From positions 3,286,001 to 3,350,000 of the forward strand of contig CAWIKR010000003.1 in NCBI GenBank assembly GCA_963836775.1: a stretch of 64,000 nucleotides of DNA. Reading direction: 5' to 3'. The notes beneath the pieces are model-generated. The model made no database searches. It saw only the letters and a list, made by a program, of their open reading frames with translations, and was not told the origin of the DNA. The translations under genes were made by a program, and so were the position numbers. Shown here piece after piece: positions 1 through 8,368 of the stretch. Position 1 is the stretch's first letter; every line of letters begins with the position of its first letter. Origin of the DNA: DASQPR01 sp963836775. Lineage in GTDB: Bacteria; Actinomycetota; Actinomycetes; Mycobacteriales; Micromonosporaceae.

Positions 1-84
1 TGCCACCGACCGCTGATTGGCTCTCGCCCCGTAACGGCGCGTCGGGGAAACTGCAGACCTGATTGCCGTACTTAAGGATTTGTG

Positions 85-693
85 ATGCAGGTAGCCGTCG
101 TCACCTTCGACGGGTTCAACGAGCTCGACAGCTTCATCGCTTCCGCGCTGATCAACCGGTGCCGGAAGGACGGCCTCGAAGCCTTCATCACGACACCGGC
201 GCCGGTCGTCACGTCGATGAACGGCGTCGAGGTGACCGGGCAGCGGCCGATGGATTTCGTGGTCGAAGCCGACGTCGTGCTGATCGGTAGCGGGGTGAAG
301 GCTCGCGAGGTGGCCGCCGACGACCGGCTCATCTCCACGCTGAGGCTCGACCCGTCGCGACAGCTGATCGGTTCGCAGTGCTCCGGCGCGCTGGTTTTGG
401 CGCGTCTCGGGCTGCTGGAAGGCATGCCCGCCTGCACGGACGTGAAGAGCCGGCCCTTCGTCGAAGCCGCTGGCGTAACCGTGCTGGACACGGCGTTCCA
501 CGTCGAGGGGAACATCGCGACCGCCGGCGGCTGCCTTGCCTCCCAGTACCTCGCGACCTGGGTGCTCGACCGGATGCTCGGCGAAGCCGCCGTGCGCGAG
601 GTCATCGGGTACGTGGCTCCGGTCGGCGAGAGCCAGGAGACTGTCGAGCGCGCCATCCGTGCCATCCACGAAAGCAAGGTTGCACTGCGCTGA
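85..693 (+). CDS. DJ-1/PfpI family protein
   Basis: The 202-residue protein has the DJ-1/PfpI (class I glutamine amidotransferase-like) fold signature. An early FDGFNELD segment carries the conserved acidic residue and a GSQCSGALV nucleophile elbow places the cysteine at about residue 99, followed by the usual ARLGLL helix. This single-domain subgroup includes isonitrile hydratases, glyoxalase III-like enzymes and stress proteins, and the exact reaction cannot be read here. Translation probably starts at this ATG, because AAGGA ends 6 nt upstream; a GTG immediately before it is in frame. There is no partner gene: the next region is the remnant of a toxin-antitoxin pair on the other strand. 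The two GlxA regulators in this window carry the same domain at their N-termini. Confidence 0.85.
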   Translation: MQVAVVTFDGFNELDSFIASALINRCRKDGLEAFITTPAPVVTSMNGVEVTGQRPMDFVVEADVVLIGSGVKAREVAADDRLISTLRLDPSRQLIGSQCSGALVLARLGLLEGMPACTDVKSRPFVEAAGVTVLDTAFHVEGNIATAGGCLASQYLATWVLDRMLGEAAVREVIGYVAPVGESQETVERAIRAIHESKVALR

Positions 694-891
694 CGCCCCG
701 CGATCAGCCTTCACGACGTCTCCCCTCAGCATCTGGTCGAGTTGGTCGAAGAGCTGGCCGACCCATGGTTGGCACTGCGCGGAAGGCCCACTGCGGGACC
801 GTCGAAGGTCGTGACCGGGTACGTGCTGGACCACGCCACGATCTGCTATTCGTTGACCGCGTAGTCGCGACACTCGTCGTGGTACTTCCAT
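694..891. other. No intact gene; scrambled sequence between DJ-1 gene and vapC remnant
   Basis: Both strands are broken by stops. A plus-strand frame from about 721 to 861 is open for about 46 codons, but I recognise no family in it. The truncated toxin gene next to it suggests this stretch was brought in by a rearrangement that removed the toxin 3' end. Confidence 0.4.
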
Positions 892-1020
892 CTACCGCGG
901 GCGTTCGGTAAACAGCAGCGTGAAAACGGGCCCACCAATGATCAACGCCGCCCACTCGCCGGCATGAGCGGATCGGCCGAGCCGGAGCAGTGCCGACTTG
1001 TCGGCAAGCCACTCGGTCAA
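892..1020 (-). pseudogene. Truncated VapC-type PIN-domain toxin
   Basis: Beginning at a TTG that overlaps the antitoxin stop codon (shared TTGA), the frame reads T-E-W-L-A-D-K-S-A-L-L-R-L. This is the N-terminal strand of VapC PIN toxins with the first catalytic Asp in LADKSA. The reading continues for only about 42 residues and then meets TAG, whereas family members are about 130 residues. The remaining acidic residues of the RNase active site are absent. The overlap with the antitoxin stop is the coupled arrangement usual for vapBC. I infer that the toxin is dead and the antitoxin gene is now an orphan. The DNA beyond the stop does not resume the toxin in another frame that I can recognise. 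Confidence 0.7.
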
Positions 1021-1235
1021 ACCCGGGCCCCGCCCATCACATCAGGCTCGGTAAGGTCGGCGAACACATCCCCGAACCGGGCAAAACCGGCAATCTGTAC
1101 CTGCATCGACCCGGCGCGCATCGGCCACCAGCCGCGACACAGATACTCCACACGTGATAGCCCCAGCCGGCCGGCACGAGCATCGATGGCCGGGAGCGCG
1201 TCGTCTGGTACGTCACGGATCAGCACATCGCTCAT
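1017..1235 (-). CDS. VapB/FitA-like antitoxin, orphan
   Basis: This 72-residue protein starts with MSDVLIRDVPDDALPAID, a ribbon-helix-helix N-terminus typical of FitA/VapB antitoxins, continues RAGRLGLSRVEYL, and ends with the toxin-binding segment FARFGDVFADLTEPDVM. In the family the antitoxin binds its own promoter and neutralises the cognate PIN-domain RNase. A strong AAGGAGG lies 6-7 nt before the ATG. Its toxin partner, which overlaps the stop codon, survives only as the first 42 codons. The gene may persist because it still neutralises a related toxin elsewhere (anti-addiction), or as a leftover. The central segment G-W-W-P-M-R-A-G is unusual and may be diverged. Confidence 0.75.
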   Translation of the reverse strand: MSDVLIRDVPDDALPAIDARAGRLGLSRVEYLCRGWWPMRAGSMQVQIAGFARFGDVFADLTEPDVMGGARV

Positions 1236-1382
1236 CGCCCACCTCCTTGGTATCAGCTGATCTCACGCATGGGGCGGCTTCACACGACTGATGCATTCGT
1301 CGCATGAAGTGGCTATGGACGCAAACCCGCCAGGCGCACAATAAGTTGAAGACATCCGAAACCGCCCGAGTGGAGTGATTTC

Positions 1383-1862
1383 ATGACAGAACCGCGGCCT
1401 CGCATAGACTTCGCCAATGTCCCCGCGCCCGCCGAGGGCATTCTGGTGACGCTGTTCATCACCGTCCGCAAAGTGGCGCGGTCCCGCGACTTCTACTCGC
1501 GCATTCTGGGCGGCACCATCGTCCTGGAAGAGAACCCATGCATCGTCAGGCTGTCCAATTCCTGGATCATCATGAACCCCGGGGGGCCGCCCACCCCTGA
1601 CAAGCCAGGCATTTCAGTGGTCGACTACGAGCCTGACAACACCACCTCTATCTTCCTGAACTTGCGGGTCGCCGACATCCAGGCCTGCTACGAAGAGTGG
1701 AAGGCGAAGGGCGCAGAGTTCGTGACACCACCGATCGACCGCGAAGCGGAGATCCGCTGCTACATGCGGGATCCGGACGGGTACCTCATCGAGGTCGGCC
1801 AGTCCACTGGACTGCTGCAGGGCAAGCTCGCCGCAAAACGCCCGGAGGATCTTCCGGGTTGA
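1383..1862 (+). CDS. VOC family (glyoxalase/bleomycin-resistance-like) protein
   Basis: The 159-residue product has the vicinal-oxygen-chelate pattern: ITVRKVARSRDFYSRILGG in the first beta-alpha-beta unit, and a C-terminal CYMRDPDGYLIEVGQ strand whose Glu is a usual metal ligand. One protein of this size carries two half-modules, consistent with a single VOC domain acting as a dimer. The substrate cannot be inferred; members include glyoxalases, dioxygenases and antibiotic-sequestering proteins. GGAG lies 7-8 nt before the ATG. It stands alone between the antitoxin and an IS-end remnant. A larger two-domain VOC protein is encoded near 26 kb but is not closely similar. Confidence 0.85.
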   Translation: MTEPRPRIDFANVPAPAEGILVTLFITVRKVARSRDFYSRILGGTIVLEENPCIVRLSNSWIIMNPGGPPTPDKPGISVVDYEPDNTTSIFLNLRVADIQACYEEWKAKGAEFVTPPIDREAEIRCYMRDPDGYLIEVGQSTGLLQGKLAAKRPEDLPG

Positions 1863-1939
1863 GTCGGTAGCTGGCAATACATCCGCGACGACGGGACGAT
1901 GGCGTCGCAGGTGTTCGGGCCCGATCCTTTCCGGTGCGC

Positions 1940-2013
1940 CTCAGTGCTCGTCGTCGATCTTGCAAGAAATCTTCCGGCCGAGGATCTTAGCGATTGCTTA
2001 CTGCAACAGAGCC
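1940..2013 (-). repeat. IS-end remnant with GGCTCTGTTGCA terminus
   Basis: Read on the minus strand from 2013, the sequence begins GGCTCTGTTGCA, a terminus close to those of IS6/IS26-type elements. It continues with a subterminal block (AAGATCCTCGG, then TTGCAAGATCGA) that recurs at 17508 and 49131, and more loosely at 25236. No transposase follows, so only the end remains. The rest of the interval up to 2289 shows no recognisable gene. Confidence 0.5.
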
Positions 2014-2289
2014 CCCGGTCGTACGGTTGGGCAGCGTGGAATCACCGGTTCCGGGAACAGCCGCCGGGGCGGCGTGCCGGGTCGGTAGCGTTTATGTGCC
2101 TCGCGCGGTGGCTGGCGCAGCTATTGCTGCGGGTGAGTGACGCTCGGCGCCGACGAGTCTGCCGAACGCGCGCGAGCACCAAGCGACCTTGGAGCGCTGT
2201 CCCCGTGAACATGTGAACAAACCAGTCCGAGGCCATCTCAGGTAATCACCGTCCTGTATAGACGGACTACTCCGCACGGAGGAGAGACC

Positions 2290-2976
2290 ATGGCCAAGCC
2301 AGCCAAGCCGAGCATCGTCTTCGCCCATGGACTATGGGCTGACGGCTCCTGCTTCAGCAAGGTGACCCCCGCACTCCAGGCGGAAGGTCACCAGGTTGTA
2401 TCCACCCGAAACAGCCTCGACACGCTCGAAGGCGATGTCGCGGCGGTCAAGCGTGCACTCGGGCAGGTGAGCGAGCTGGCGATCCTGGTCGGCCACTCAT
2501 ACGGCGGAACCGTCATCACGGCCGCCGGCAACGACGACCGAGTTGCCGGCCTCGTGTACGTCGCCGCGCTGGCACCAGACGAGAACGAGACTTCGCAAAG
2601 CCTGCAGGACAAGTTCGACACCACGGACATCTTTCAACACATCGAGGTGAAGGACGGTCGGGTGTGGATGCGCCCGGACGGCACTCCGTACTTCTGCGGC
2701 GATTTCTCAGACGAGGACCAGAAGGTCGTCTGGGCGACACAGGGCGCACCGGACGCGGACCTGTTCAACCAGAAACTCGCGGCAGCATCCTGGAAGTCGA
2801 AACCGAGTTGGTACGTCGTCGCCAACAACGACCGTACGGTCAATCCCGATCTGGAAAGGTTCTGCGCGGACCGGATGGGCGCCACCACCTACGAGGTGGA
2901 CAGCAGTCATGTCGCAATGTTGTCCCACCCCGACTTCGTGCTCGACGTGATCCGTGACGCCGCAGGCGCCATCTGA
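2290..2976 (+). CDS. Alpha/beta hydrolase
   Basis: The 228-residue protein has the compact alpha/beta-hydrolase layout: an N-terminal FAHGLWADGSCF oxyanion-loop segment, the nucleophile elbow GHSYGG, and a late S-S-H-V-A-M-L-S-H-P segment giving the catalytic His. It resembles the small esterase-like hydrolases common in actinomycetes that act on esters or lactones. There is no signal peptide, so it should be cytoplasmic. The start is supported by GGAGGAGA 4-5 nt upstream. The cap region is short. Its substrate cannot be deduced, and it has no obvious operon partner; the downstream gene is convergent. Confidence 0.85.
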   Translation: MAKPAKPSIVFAHGLWADGSCFSKVTPALQAEGHQVVSTRNSLDTLEGDVAAVKRALGQVSELAILVGHSYGGTVITAAGNDDRVAGLVYVAALAPDENETSQSLQDKFDTTDIFQHIEVKDGRVWMRPDGTPYFCGDFSDEDQKVVWATQGAPDADLFNQKLAAASWKSKPSWYVVANNDRTVNPDLERFCADRMGATTYEVDSSHVAMLSHPDFVLDVIRDAAGAI

Positions 2977-3166
2977 CGACTGCGGCTGACGACGACCGCG
3001 CGCCGGGGGTGCGGGGCCGAGCCCAATCAAGGGTCGGCCTCGGCGCCTGGCGAGGGGTGGCCGAGCCACAGCCTCCCCTCGGCTGAGGGACCGTCGACGT
3101 CGGCTAAGTCAGACATCGACCAAACGCTCGGCAGCCGAGGTGTCTGGCATCGACGGCGAATAATCT

Positions 3167-4147
3167 CTATATCCTGACGACGGTCTTTCCCGTGGCGTGG
3201 CCTTCAGCGAGGTGGCGGATCGCGTCGGCGGCGTCGGCGAGGGGGTAGGAGCGATCGATGACCGGTGTGACCGCGCCGGAGCCGATGAGCCGTCCTAGTT
3301 CCTGGAGGTCGCTGGCGCGTTCCTTGGCCATCAGGCTCCGCAGGCGCTGACTCACGAAGATTGACAGGAGCGGTGCACGCAGCATCTGTCGGTCGAATCC
3401 GCCGAGTAGTCGGCCGCCACCATGCTCACCGCCGACCAGGACCAGGGTTCCGCGGGGCGTCAGGACGCGACGCAAAAGGGACACCGAACGGTTGCCAGCC
3501 GTGTCGATGACGACGTCGTACCGCACGCCGTTATCGTCGATCTGGTCGCGGGTGTAGTCGATGACCTCAGCGGCGCCGAGGGAACGGACGAGGTCGATCT
3601 TCGCTGTGCTGCACACGCCGGTGATCGTGGCGCCGAACGCCTTGGCGATCTGAACAGCGAAGCTGCCTACCCCGCCCGCAGCGCCGATGACCATAACTCG
3701 TTGCCCGGGCTTCAGGGCCGCGCAGTCTCGCAGTGCCTGCAGCGCGGTCATCCCGCTGATGGGTGTGACGGCCGCCTGCTCGAAGGAGAGGTTCGTCGGC
3801 ATGACGGCCAGCCGATCCTGCCGTGCTGAGGCGTACTCGGCGAACGAGCCGCTCTCGCAGGTCCCGTACACCTCATCTCCCGGACGCAGCCGGGTGACCC
3901 GCGCGCCGACGGCCTCCACCACCCCGGCCAGGTCCCTGCCGCGCACCAGCGCCTTGGGCTTGCGCAGTCCGAACCCGAAGGCCCGCACGAGGTACGGCCG
4001 ACCGGTCATGAGGTGCCAAACGCCTGGGTCCACGCCCGCGGCACGCACCCTCACAAGCACCTCGTCGTCACCGATCGAGGGCCGGTCGATGTCACGCAGC
4101 GCCAGCACGTCTGCCGGGCCGTACACGTCCTGAACGATCGCCTGCAT
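3167..4147 (-). CDS. MDR-superfamily NAD(P)-dependent alcohol dehydrogenase/quinone oxidoreductase
   Basis: The 326-residue medium-chain dehydrogenase starts with MQAIVQDVYGPADVL, the usual N-terminus of the quinone-oxidoreductase branch. It has RGRDLAGVVEAVG, the cofactor loop VIGAAGGVGSFAVQIAK, and the C-terminal ATGKTVVRI. The cysteine/histidine set for catalytic zinc is missing, so a zinc-independent NADPH-dependent reductase of quinones or enals is most likely. The start is chosen at the ATG preceded by GGGAG 5-6 nt upstream; an upstream GTG is possible. Two further MDR paralogues lie at 17.8-18.7 and 26.7-27.6 kb, both different in sequence. It is transcribed toward the hydrolase gene. 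Confidence 0.88.
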   Translation of the reverse strand: MQAIVQDVYGPADVLALRDIDRPSIGDDEVLVRVRAAGVDPGVWHLMTGRPYLVRAFGFGLRKPKALVRGRDLAGVVEAVGARVTRLRPGDEVYGTCESGSFAEYASARQDRLAVMPTNLSFEQAAVTPISGMTALQALRDCAALKPGQRVMVIGAAGGVGSFAVQIAKAFGATITGVCSTAKIDLVRSLGAAEVIDYTRDQIDDNGVRYDVVIDTAGNRSVSLLRRVLTPRGTLVLVGGEHGGGRLLGGFDRQMLRAPLLSIFVSQRLRSLMAKERASDLQELGRLIGSGAVTPVIDRSYPLADAADAIRHLAEGHATGKTVVRI

Positions 4148-4189
4148 CAGGTCTCCCACCGATCAACACCGTTGTGCTTCAGTTCGGAC

Positions 4190-4229
4190 GTGTCTGGTGT
4201 CCGAGGCCTGGAACATCACAACCAGACAC
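4190..4229. repeat. Inverted repeat upstream of MDR gene
   Basis: GTGTCTGGT and its exact complement ACCAGACAC are separated by 22 nt, 43-82 nt upstream of the MDR start codon. It may be an operator for that gene, since many MDR genes are controlled by TetR/MarR-type repressors, or a weak hairpin. A GAGGCCT direct repeat lies in the same stretch. From here to 4728 I see no credible gene on either strand; TACAAT near 4553 could be a -10 element for the following gene. Confidence 0.35.
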
Positions 4230-4728
4230 CTGAGGCCTTAGGCGTCCTCGAAGCCCGGCGTCAGTTTCGAGCCGCCGCAATTAACTGAGCTGGCAACGCG
4301 ATCTGGCGCCTCGCCAGACGCTGGCATCAGCCTGTCCGTTGCAAAGAATACGCACTTGTGCCCTGACGCAAGCAAGCTGACCTAGCGACCGGGCCCTGAG
4401 CCAAGCTGCGCCGCTCCGGCCGCGACCGAACAACGTGATCGACCTCGATACCTTCCGTGTTCGAAGACGCGACCGAGCCGCAGGACTCCTGCACGGATAT
4501 CACCAGGTCGCATAGGTTTTCGGCACCCTCAGCGCGGGCGGCGATGCAGACATACAATCGTGGTATCGCAAGACGTGATCTTGATGAACGTCGTGTGTTC
4601 AGGTGATGCCCGCAGGTTCGCGCCGAGCAAGCCTCGGAGTATCGGGTGTGCCACAGGGATTCGGCCGAGCCGATGGCGGCCCTGAGCGGCAATCACGCCA
4701 ACGACCATCAGACCAGGGGAGATCTCTC

Positions 4729-5535
4729 ATGAGTCGTCGTGAATCTCTTACGCGTGCCGCACTGGGTGCACATCCCGAAGCACTGTCAGCCTCCGTATCC
4801 CTGGCCACGCCGCTGACGATGAACCGGCTCGTCGGCCGGGACCGAGCGGCAGGCGTCCTGCGCGAGCTCGCCGAGGCGTTCTCGATTGTGCAGCCCGACT
4901 TCGTTTTGGAAGGCGAGGAACGCGATGTCGTCACATTCGCTGGCTCCGTCGACGGGCATCAAGTAGGGCTGCTCGTGCTACTAACTCCAGGAGACGAGGG
5001 CACCTACGAGGCGGTAGATGCCTATGCGCGGCCGTGGCCGTTCGTTGCGTTAGCCCGGGAAAAGATGGTGCCCGTCGACCACGTGCTCGCCGACGACATC
5101 GATGTGTCCACCCCGTACCTCCCAACCGGCCCCGCCGATGGCTACCTCAGCCCGCCGGCCGCCAGCCCCCAGCTCGCAGCCGATGTCGTCTTTCACTCGC
5201 CGGTTCTCACCGAGATCGTATCCGGGCGGGACCGGGTCGCCGCCGTGCTTCAGGCAGTGGAGCAGGTCGGCGGCGAACCCAGCTATCGGATCTTCATACA
5301 GGCTGGAGACCACGTCATAGTCGCCTATGACCTGCACGTCCATGGCCATACCTTTCAGGTGGCAGCAGTGTTCCGGTTCAACGGCGACGCGGAGATCGAG
5401 GACATGCGGATCTACAGCAGGCCCTGGCCCGTTACCGCGATGTTCCGGGGCGAGATATACAAGCTCCTGCGCGAGAACTACGGACCAGAATTCTGGCAGG
5501 GGGAAAATCCGCTGGTCGCACTCGGAGAGGCCTGA
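4729..5535 (+). CDS. Tandem NTF2-like (SnoaL-type) two-domain protein
   Basis: The 268-residue protein appears to be an internal duplication of an NTF2-like cone fold. The N-terminal half (about residues 25-125) contains RDRAAGVLRELAEAF and ends D-A-Y-A-R-P-W-P. The C-terminal half (about residues 155-260) contains RDRVAAVLQAVEQV and ends M-R-I-Y-S-R-P-W-P. The matching RPWP and GRDR segments show the repeat. SnoaL-like folds are used as enzymes, ligand-binding proteins or immunity-like factors, and no catalytic residues can be assigned. AGGGGAGA sits about 6 nt before this ATG, which I prefer over an in-frame start 126 nt upstream. It stands alone. Confidence 0.65.
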   Translation: MSRRESLTRAALGAHPEALSASVSLATPLTMNRLVGRDRAAGVLRELAEAFSIVQPDFVLEGEERDVVTFAGSVDGHQVGLLVLLTPGDEGTYEAVDAYARPWPFVALAREKMVPVDHVLADDIDVSTPYLPTGPADGYLSPPAASPQLAADVVFHSPVLTEIVSGRDRVAAVLQAVEQVGGEPSYRIFIQAGDHVIVAYDLHVHGHTFQVAAVFRFNGDAEIEDMRIYSRPWPVTAMFRGEIYKLLRENYGPEFWQGENPLVALGEA

Positions 5536-5920
5536 CCCGGGCAGAAACACCCCTGTTCTACAGCACAACCGGCGCGGGCCGCACGGCGGATACGGATGAG
5601 ACGTACTGCTGGTGAACGTGTCGTGCATCCTGCGATTCCGAAACAGCCTCAGCGGATTGGGCGGGCACCCAATACCCGTCCGTTGTCTTTCCGCTGTGCT
5701 TGAGGGATTGACTCTCAGGCCCGAGCGGCTGCGCGCGATCGTCAAAGCCGTGCCTGCGCAAAAAGCGGCGGAGGAACGCTGGACGGCCGACGCCTGGAAG
5801 GCGCCGCGGTCGCGCTGAAGGTCGTCGCTGAACGGCCGGAATCCAAGATCCGCAAACGATGATCACGGCGGTCGCGGCCAGGACCAGCATTGACTAGGCG
5901 CTGATGCCCCCATGTTTTGT
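5536..5920. other. No intact gene
   Basis: A plus-strand frame from 5612 to 5818 ends in a helical, Arg/Lys-rich stretch (R-P-E-R-L-R-A-I-V-K-A-V) that may be the tail of a lost gene. Nothing in it is recognisable. No promoter or terminator is obvious. Confidence 0.3.
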
Positions 5921-6041
5921 CAAGCCGTTCGCAGGGCGGACTCGTTGAGTTCCAGTTGTCGGATGAGCCGATAGATCTCGCGGGCGATGTAGCGCTTGAT
6001 ACAGCGGATGGCTTCGCGTCGGGTGTGGCCCCGGGCACTGC
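5921..6041 (-). mobile_element. IS110-like transposase C-terminal remnant
   Basis: On the minus strand the last about 38 codons before TGA read G-H-T-R-R-E-A-I-R-C-I-K-R-Y-I-A-R-E-I-Y-R. This matches the basic C-terminal helix with the REAIR-KR pattern at the end of IS110-family DEDD transposases. The upstream RuvC-like domain and Ser-containing domain are absent. Assignment rests on this short motif only. Confidence 0.45.
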
Positions 6042-6167
6042 TCCCGGCGCGCCGGCCCTGGTTCGCTCAGCTTGCCGATCGACCGCCGGGCCAGACCAGC
6101 ACCCGCATGTCGACACCGTTGACCAGAGCCGGTTGCCGGCGTCGACGAGCTACGGTCTAATCGCGCC

Positions 6168-6347
6168 ATGCCGACTCGCCGGGTTATGAGCTGGATGATT
6201 CTTGCTGCCGGATGGGCGATCTTTTTCTTGTCCATCGTTGCCTGGGGCAGAAAGTGGTTGCCGGAGTGGCAGGCATGGATCGTCGGCGTCACCGCGGCGA
6301 GTGCTGCAGGCTTCGTCTGGCGAAGACTGCGCCGCACGGTCGACTGA
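6168..6347 (+). CDS. Two-helix membrane micro-protein
   Basis: The 59-residue frame (Met-Pro-Thr-Arg-Arg-Val-Met...) contains two hydrophobic helices. The first is about residues 8-26 and rich in Ile, Phe, Ala and Trp; the second is about residues 37-52. They are joined by a short GRKWLPEWQ turn and end in a basic RRLRR tail. Arginines at both ends predict both termini inside, with the turn outside. TCTAAT lies exactly 6 nt before the ATG, as in other leaderless genes of this window, which supports this start over the in-frame ATG at 6186. Function is unknown. It survives between IS110 and IS6 fragments, so it could also be chance coding. Confidence 0.45.
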   Translation: MPTRRVMSWMILAAGWAIFFLSIVAWGRKWLPEWQAWIVGVTAASAAGFVWRRLRRTVD

Positions 6348-6387
6348 CACCAACGCCCCTGGGAGAAGCTGGGAGACGATCGGCGTT

Positions 6388-6615
6388 GATGGCCCTGTGT
6401 CCCGTGCGCGGGCTACGCATGGAGCGCCCCGCCGAGGTCGTCATCGCCGGACTCGCGGTCCTACCGAATCTCCGGCGCGGCTACTACGAAATCGCCACCG
6501 AAGCACCACATCAGCTCCGAGTCGCCGCCGCGTTCGCCGAACTCACCAAGGCGATCTGACACATCGGTCCAGACCGGCATCAGTCTGCCAATCGCTCAGA
6601 CAACGCAACGGAGCC
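6388..6615 (+). mobile_element. IS6-family transposase C-terminal remnant with right end
   Basis: The frame reads P-V-R-G-L-R-M-E-R then V-V-I-A-G-L-A-V-L-P-N-L-R-R-G and closes with RVAAAFAELTKAI and a stop at 6559. This is the conserved tail of IS6-family DDE transposases. CGCAACGGAGCC at 6604-6615 is the expected right terminal repeat. The catalytic DDE part is missing. Identical tail motifs recur at 14.1, 19.9, 25.3 and 26.5 kb. Confidence 0.8.
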
Positions 6616-6836
6616 CACTACGACCCATGTGATTGCGTCCGCGGGGATCTCTCCAGTGATCAGAACCTCTGCCGAACGGATCCGGCGACCCCGACTCCGG
6701 TGGACCGCTTGCCGAGGAGTAATACCGGCCAAACGTGAGGACCACAACTATAGTGGACGTTGGCCCTCTCAGATTTCAGATCGAACGGACCCGGGCGCGA
6801 TGGAGCTAGGTGTGCCAGAGCTCGTAGGAGGCGAAC

Positions 6837-7160
6837 GTGGCATGGCTCGTCGTCATCATTGCCGGACTGTTTGAGACGGCCTTCGCCGTGACTCTCAAGT
6901 TGAGCCACGGGTTCACACGGCTCTGGCCGACCGTCACGTTCTGCGTCTGCGCGCTCGTCAGTTTCGGCCTGCTGACACTGGCACTGAAGCGACTAGAAGT
7001 CGGGTCCGCGTACGCGGTCTGGACCGGCATCGGGGCATCGGGAACGGCAATCGTCGGCATGATCTGGCTAGCCGAAGAGGTATCGGTTCTCAAGATCACT
7101 TCGATCATTCTGATCGTCGCGGGCGTGATCGGCCTGCAACTCAGCGGCACCGGTCACTGA
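6837..7160 (+). CDS. sugE: SMR-family exporter, SugE/Gdx type
   Basis: The 107-residue protein has four hydrophobic helices and the family landmarks: Glu14 in IAGLFETAFAV, the essential charged residue of small multidrug resistance transporters; a Lys-Leu-Ser-His-Gly segment; and A-Y-A-V-W-T-G-I-G-A-S-G-T-A-I-V-G of the SugE/Gdx subclass. Gdx proteins export guanidinium in exchange for protons as antiparallel dimers, and some SugE proteins confer resistance to quaternary ammonium compounds. AGGAGG ends 4 nt before this GTG, and a TATAGT near 6749 could be its -10. I looked for a guanidine riboswitch in the leader and did not see one. It is a single gene. Confidence 0.88.
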   Translation: MAWLVVIIAGLFETAFAVTLKLSHGFTRLWPTVTFCVCALVSFGLLTLALKRLEVGSAYAVWTGIGASGTAIVGMIWLAEEVSVLKITSIILIVAGVIGLQLSGTGH

Positions 7161-7280
7161 GCAAGCCCAGCGTCGCCGACGAATTCACACCGCTGTACTG
7201 CGTCGCTTCGCCACGACATACACCTGCGACGCCCACTCACGACGAGATCCGCATCTGCGGTTGCGGACTGGTTGTTTCAG

Positions 7281-8342
7281 CTAGAGCGCGGACAGCCGAG
7301 GAGAGGGCCAATCTCTCCGCACTGCCAGACCTTCGGTGTCTCGCTCCAATGCGGCAAGCACGTCGCCGGCATCGAATGCCTCTCCCGGTGCCGCGGCGCC
7401 GGGGCCGCGGTAACGCCCGTCCAGGAGTCGGACCGCGCCCTCGACGACGATCGGTGCGGTGACGGCATAGATGTCGCGGCCGACGGCACTGATGCGTCGG
7501 GTGTCCGAGCCGCGGCGTACGACGACGTCCACGACGAACTGCTGGGTCGAGCGTCCGCGCTCGTCGACCGCGGTTGGTGGAGGAGTCGCGGAGTCGCGGA
7601 GGTCGTCGAGCGGGGCGGTGTTGAGGTAGGACCGGAGCTCGCCGACGTTGAGATGCCGGTCGATCGTGATGACCTCGGAGAAGGGCACCTGCACGACAGG
7701 CTGGTCGCCGAGCGGCTCGGGGTAGGACCACGTACCGGTCGGCGCGGGGTTCGCCAGCGGGGTCAGCACGCCGTTGCGGATCACCTGGCGGACCGCCGTG
7801 TTGCGGGCGCCGGTGGCCCGAGTGCCGTCGGTCGGCCACCAGCGATCCAGTCCGATCGCGACCTCGACCTCCTCCGCGCCGGAGTCGCCGTAGAGCGCCG
7901 CAGTAACGAGTAGGTCGGCCAGGCCGCCGTAGAAGGCCATGGCGGGAACGACGGCGACGCCGGCGTCGCGAGCCGGGGCGTCGAGCTCGCGGTAGAGCTG
8001 CTCCACAACCGGTTGCTCGGCGGTCACGTCGAGGTAGTGGGCGCCGGCCTCGACGGCGGCTCGTGCGAGCGGGGCCGCGGTGTCGAGGAACGGCCCGGCG
8101 CAGTTGATGATCGCGCCGACTCCAGCGATGGCTCGCCGTAGCAGGTCGGGGTCGTCGAGGCCGGCCACGCGTTGGTCGAGGGCGGCATGCCGCGGCGAGA
8201 CGGCGGCGAGTCGCTCGGCGCTGCGCCCGGCCAGCACGGGTGTCAGCCCCCGCCGCAGCAGCTCGTCAACGACGAAGCGCCCAGTGTGACCGGTGGCGCC
8301 GTAGACCATGACTCGTTCAGGTGCGTTCACGCAGACCATCAT
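7281..8342 (-). CDS. Saccharopine dehydrogenase-like NAD(P)-binding protein
   Basis: The 353-residue protein opens with V-M-V-Y-G-A-T-G-H-T-G-R-F-V, a Rossmann GxxGxxG, followed by LAGRSAERL and INCAGPF. These are typical of the saccharopine dehydrogenase-like or trans-acting enoyl-reductase family, whose members reduce or isomerise CoA- or ACP-bound or small ketone substrates. H-Y-L-D-V-T-A-E-Q near residue 110 marks the family-specific loop. The exact start among a tandem ATG-ATG and a nearby GTG is uncertain because no ribosome binding site is visible. It is divergent from a GlxA-type regulator across an operator-like inverted repeat, so that regulator probably controls it. Confidence 0.8.
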   Translation of the reverse strand: MMVCVNAPERVMVYGATGHTGRFVVDELLRRGLTPVLAGRSAERLAAVSPRHAALDQRVAGLDDPDLLRRAIAGVGAIINCAGPFLDTAAPLARAAVEAGAHYLDVTAEQPVVEQLYRELDAPARDAGVAVVPAMAFYGGLADLLVTAALYGDSGAEEVEVAIGLDRWWPTDGTRATGARNTAVRQVIRNGVLTPLANPAPTGTWSYPEPLGDQPVVQVPFSEVITIDRHLNVGELRSYLNTAPLDDLRDSATPPPTAVDERGRSTQQFVVDVVVRRGSDTRRISAVGRDIYAVTAPIVVEGAVRLLDGRYRGPGAAAPGEAFDAGDVLAALERDTEGLAVRRDWPSPRLSAL

Positions 8343-8368
8343 CGGGCGCCACGCCGCGAGCGCGCGAG

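Noticed and set aside
72..677. Long minus-strand frame antisense to the DJ-1 gene
   Set aside because: Ser/Thr/Arg-rich composition typical of a shadow frame; the plus strand carries the recognisable family motifs.
6750..6836. Guanidine riboswitch in the leader of the SugE/Gdx gene
   Set aside because: I looked for the guanidine-I, -II and -III consensus cores and found none that pairs convincingly.
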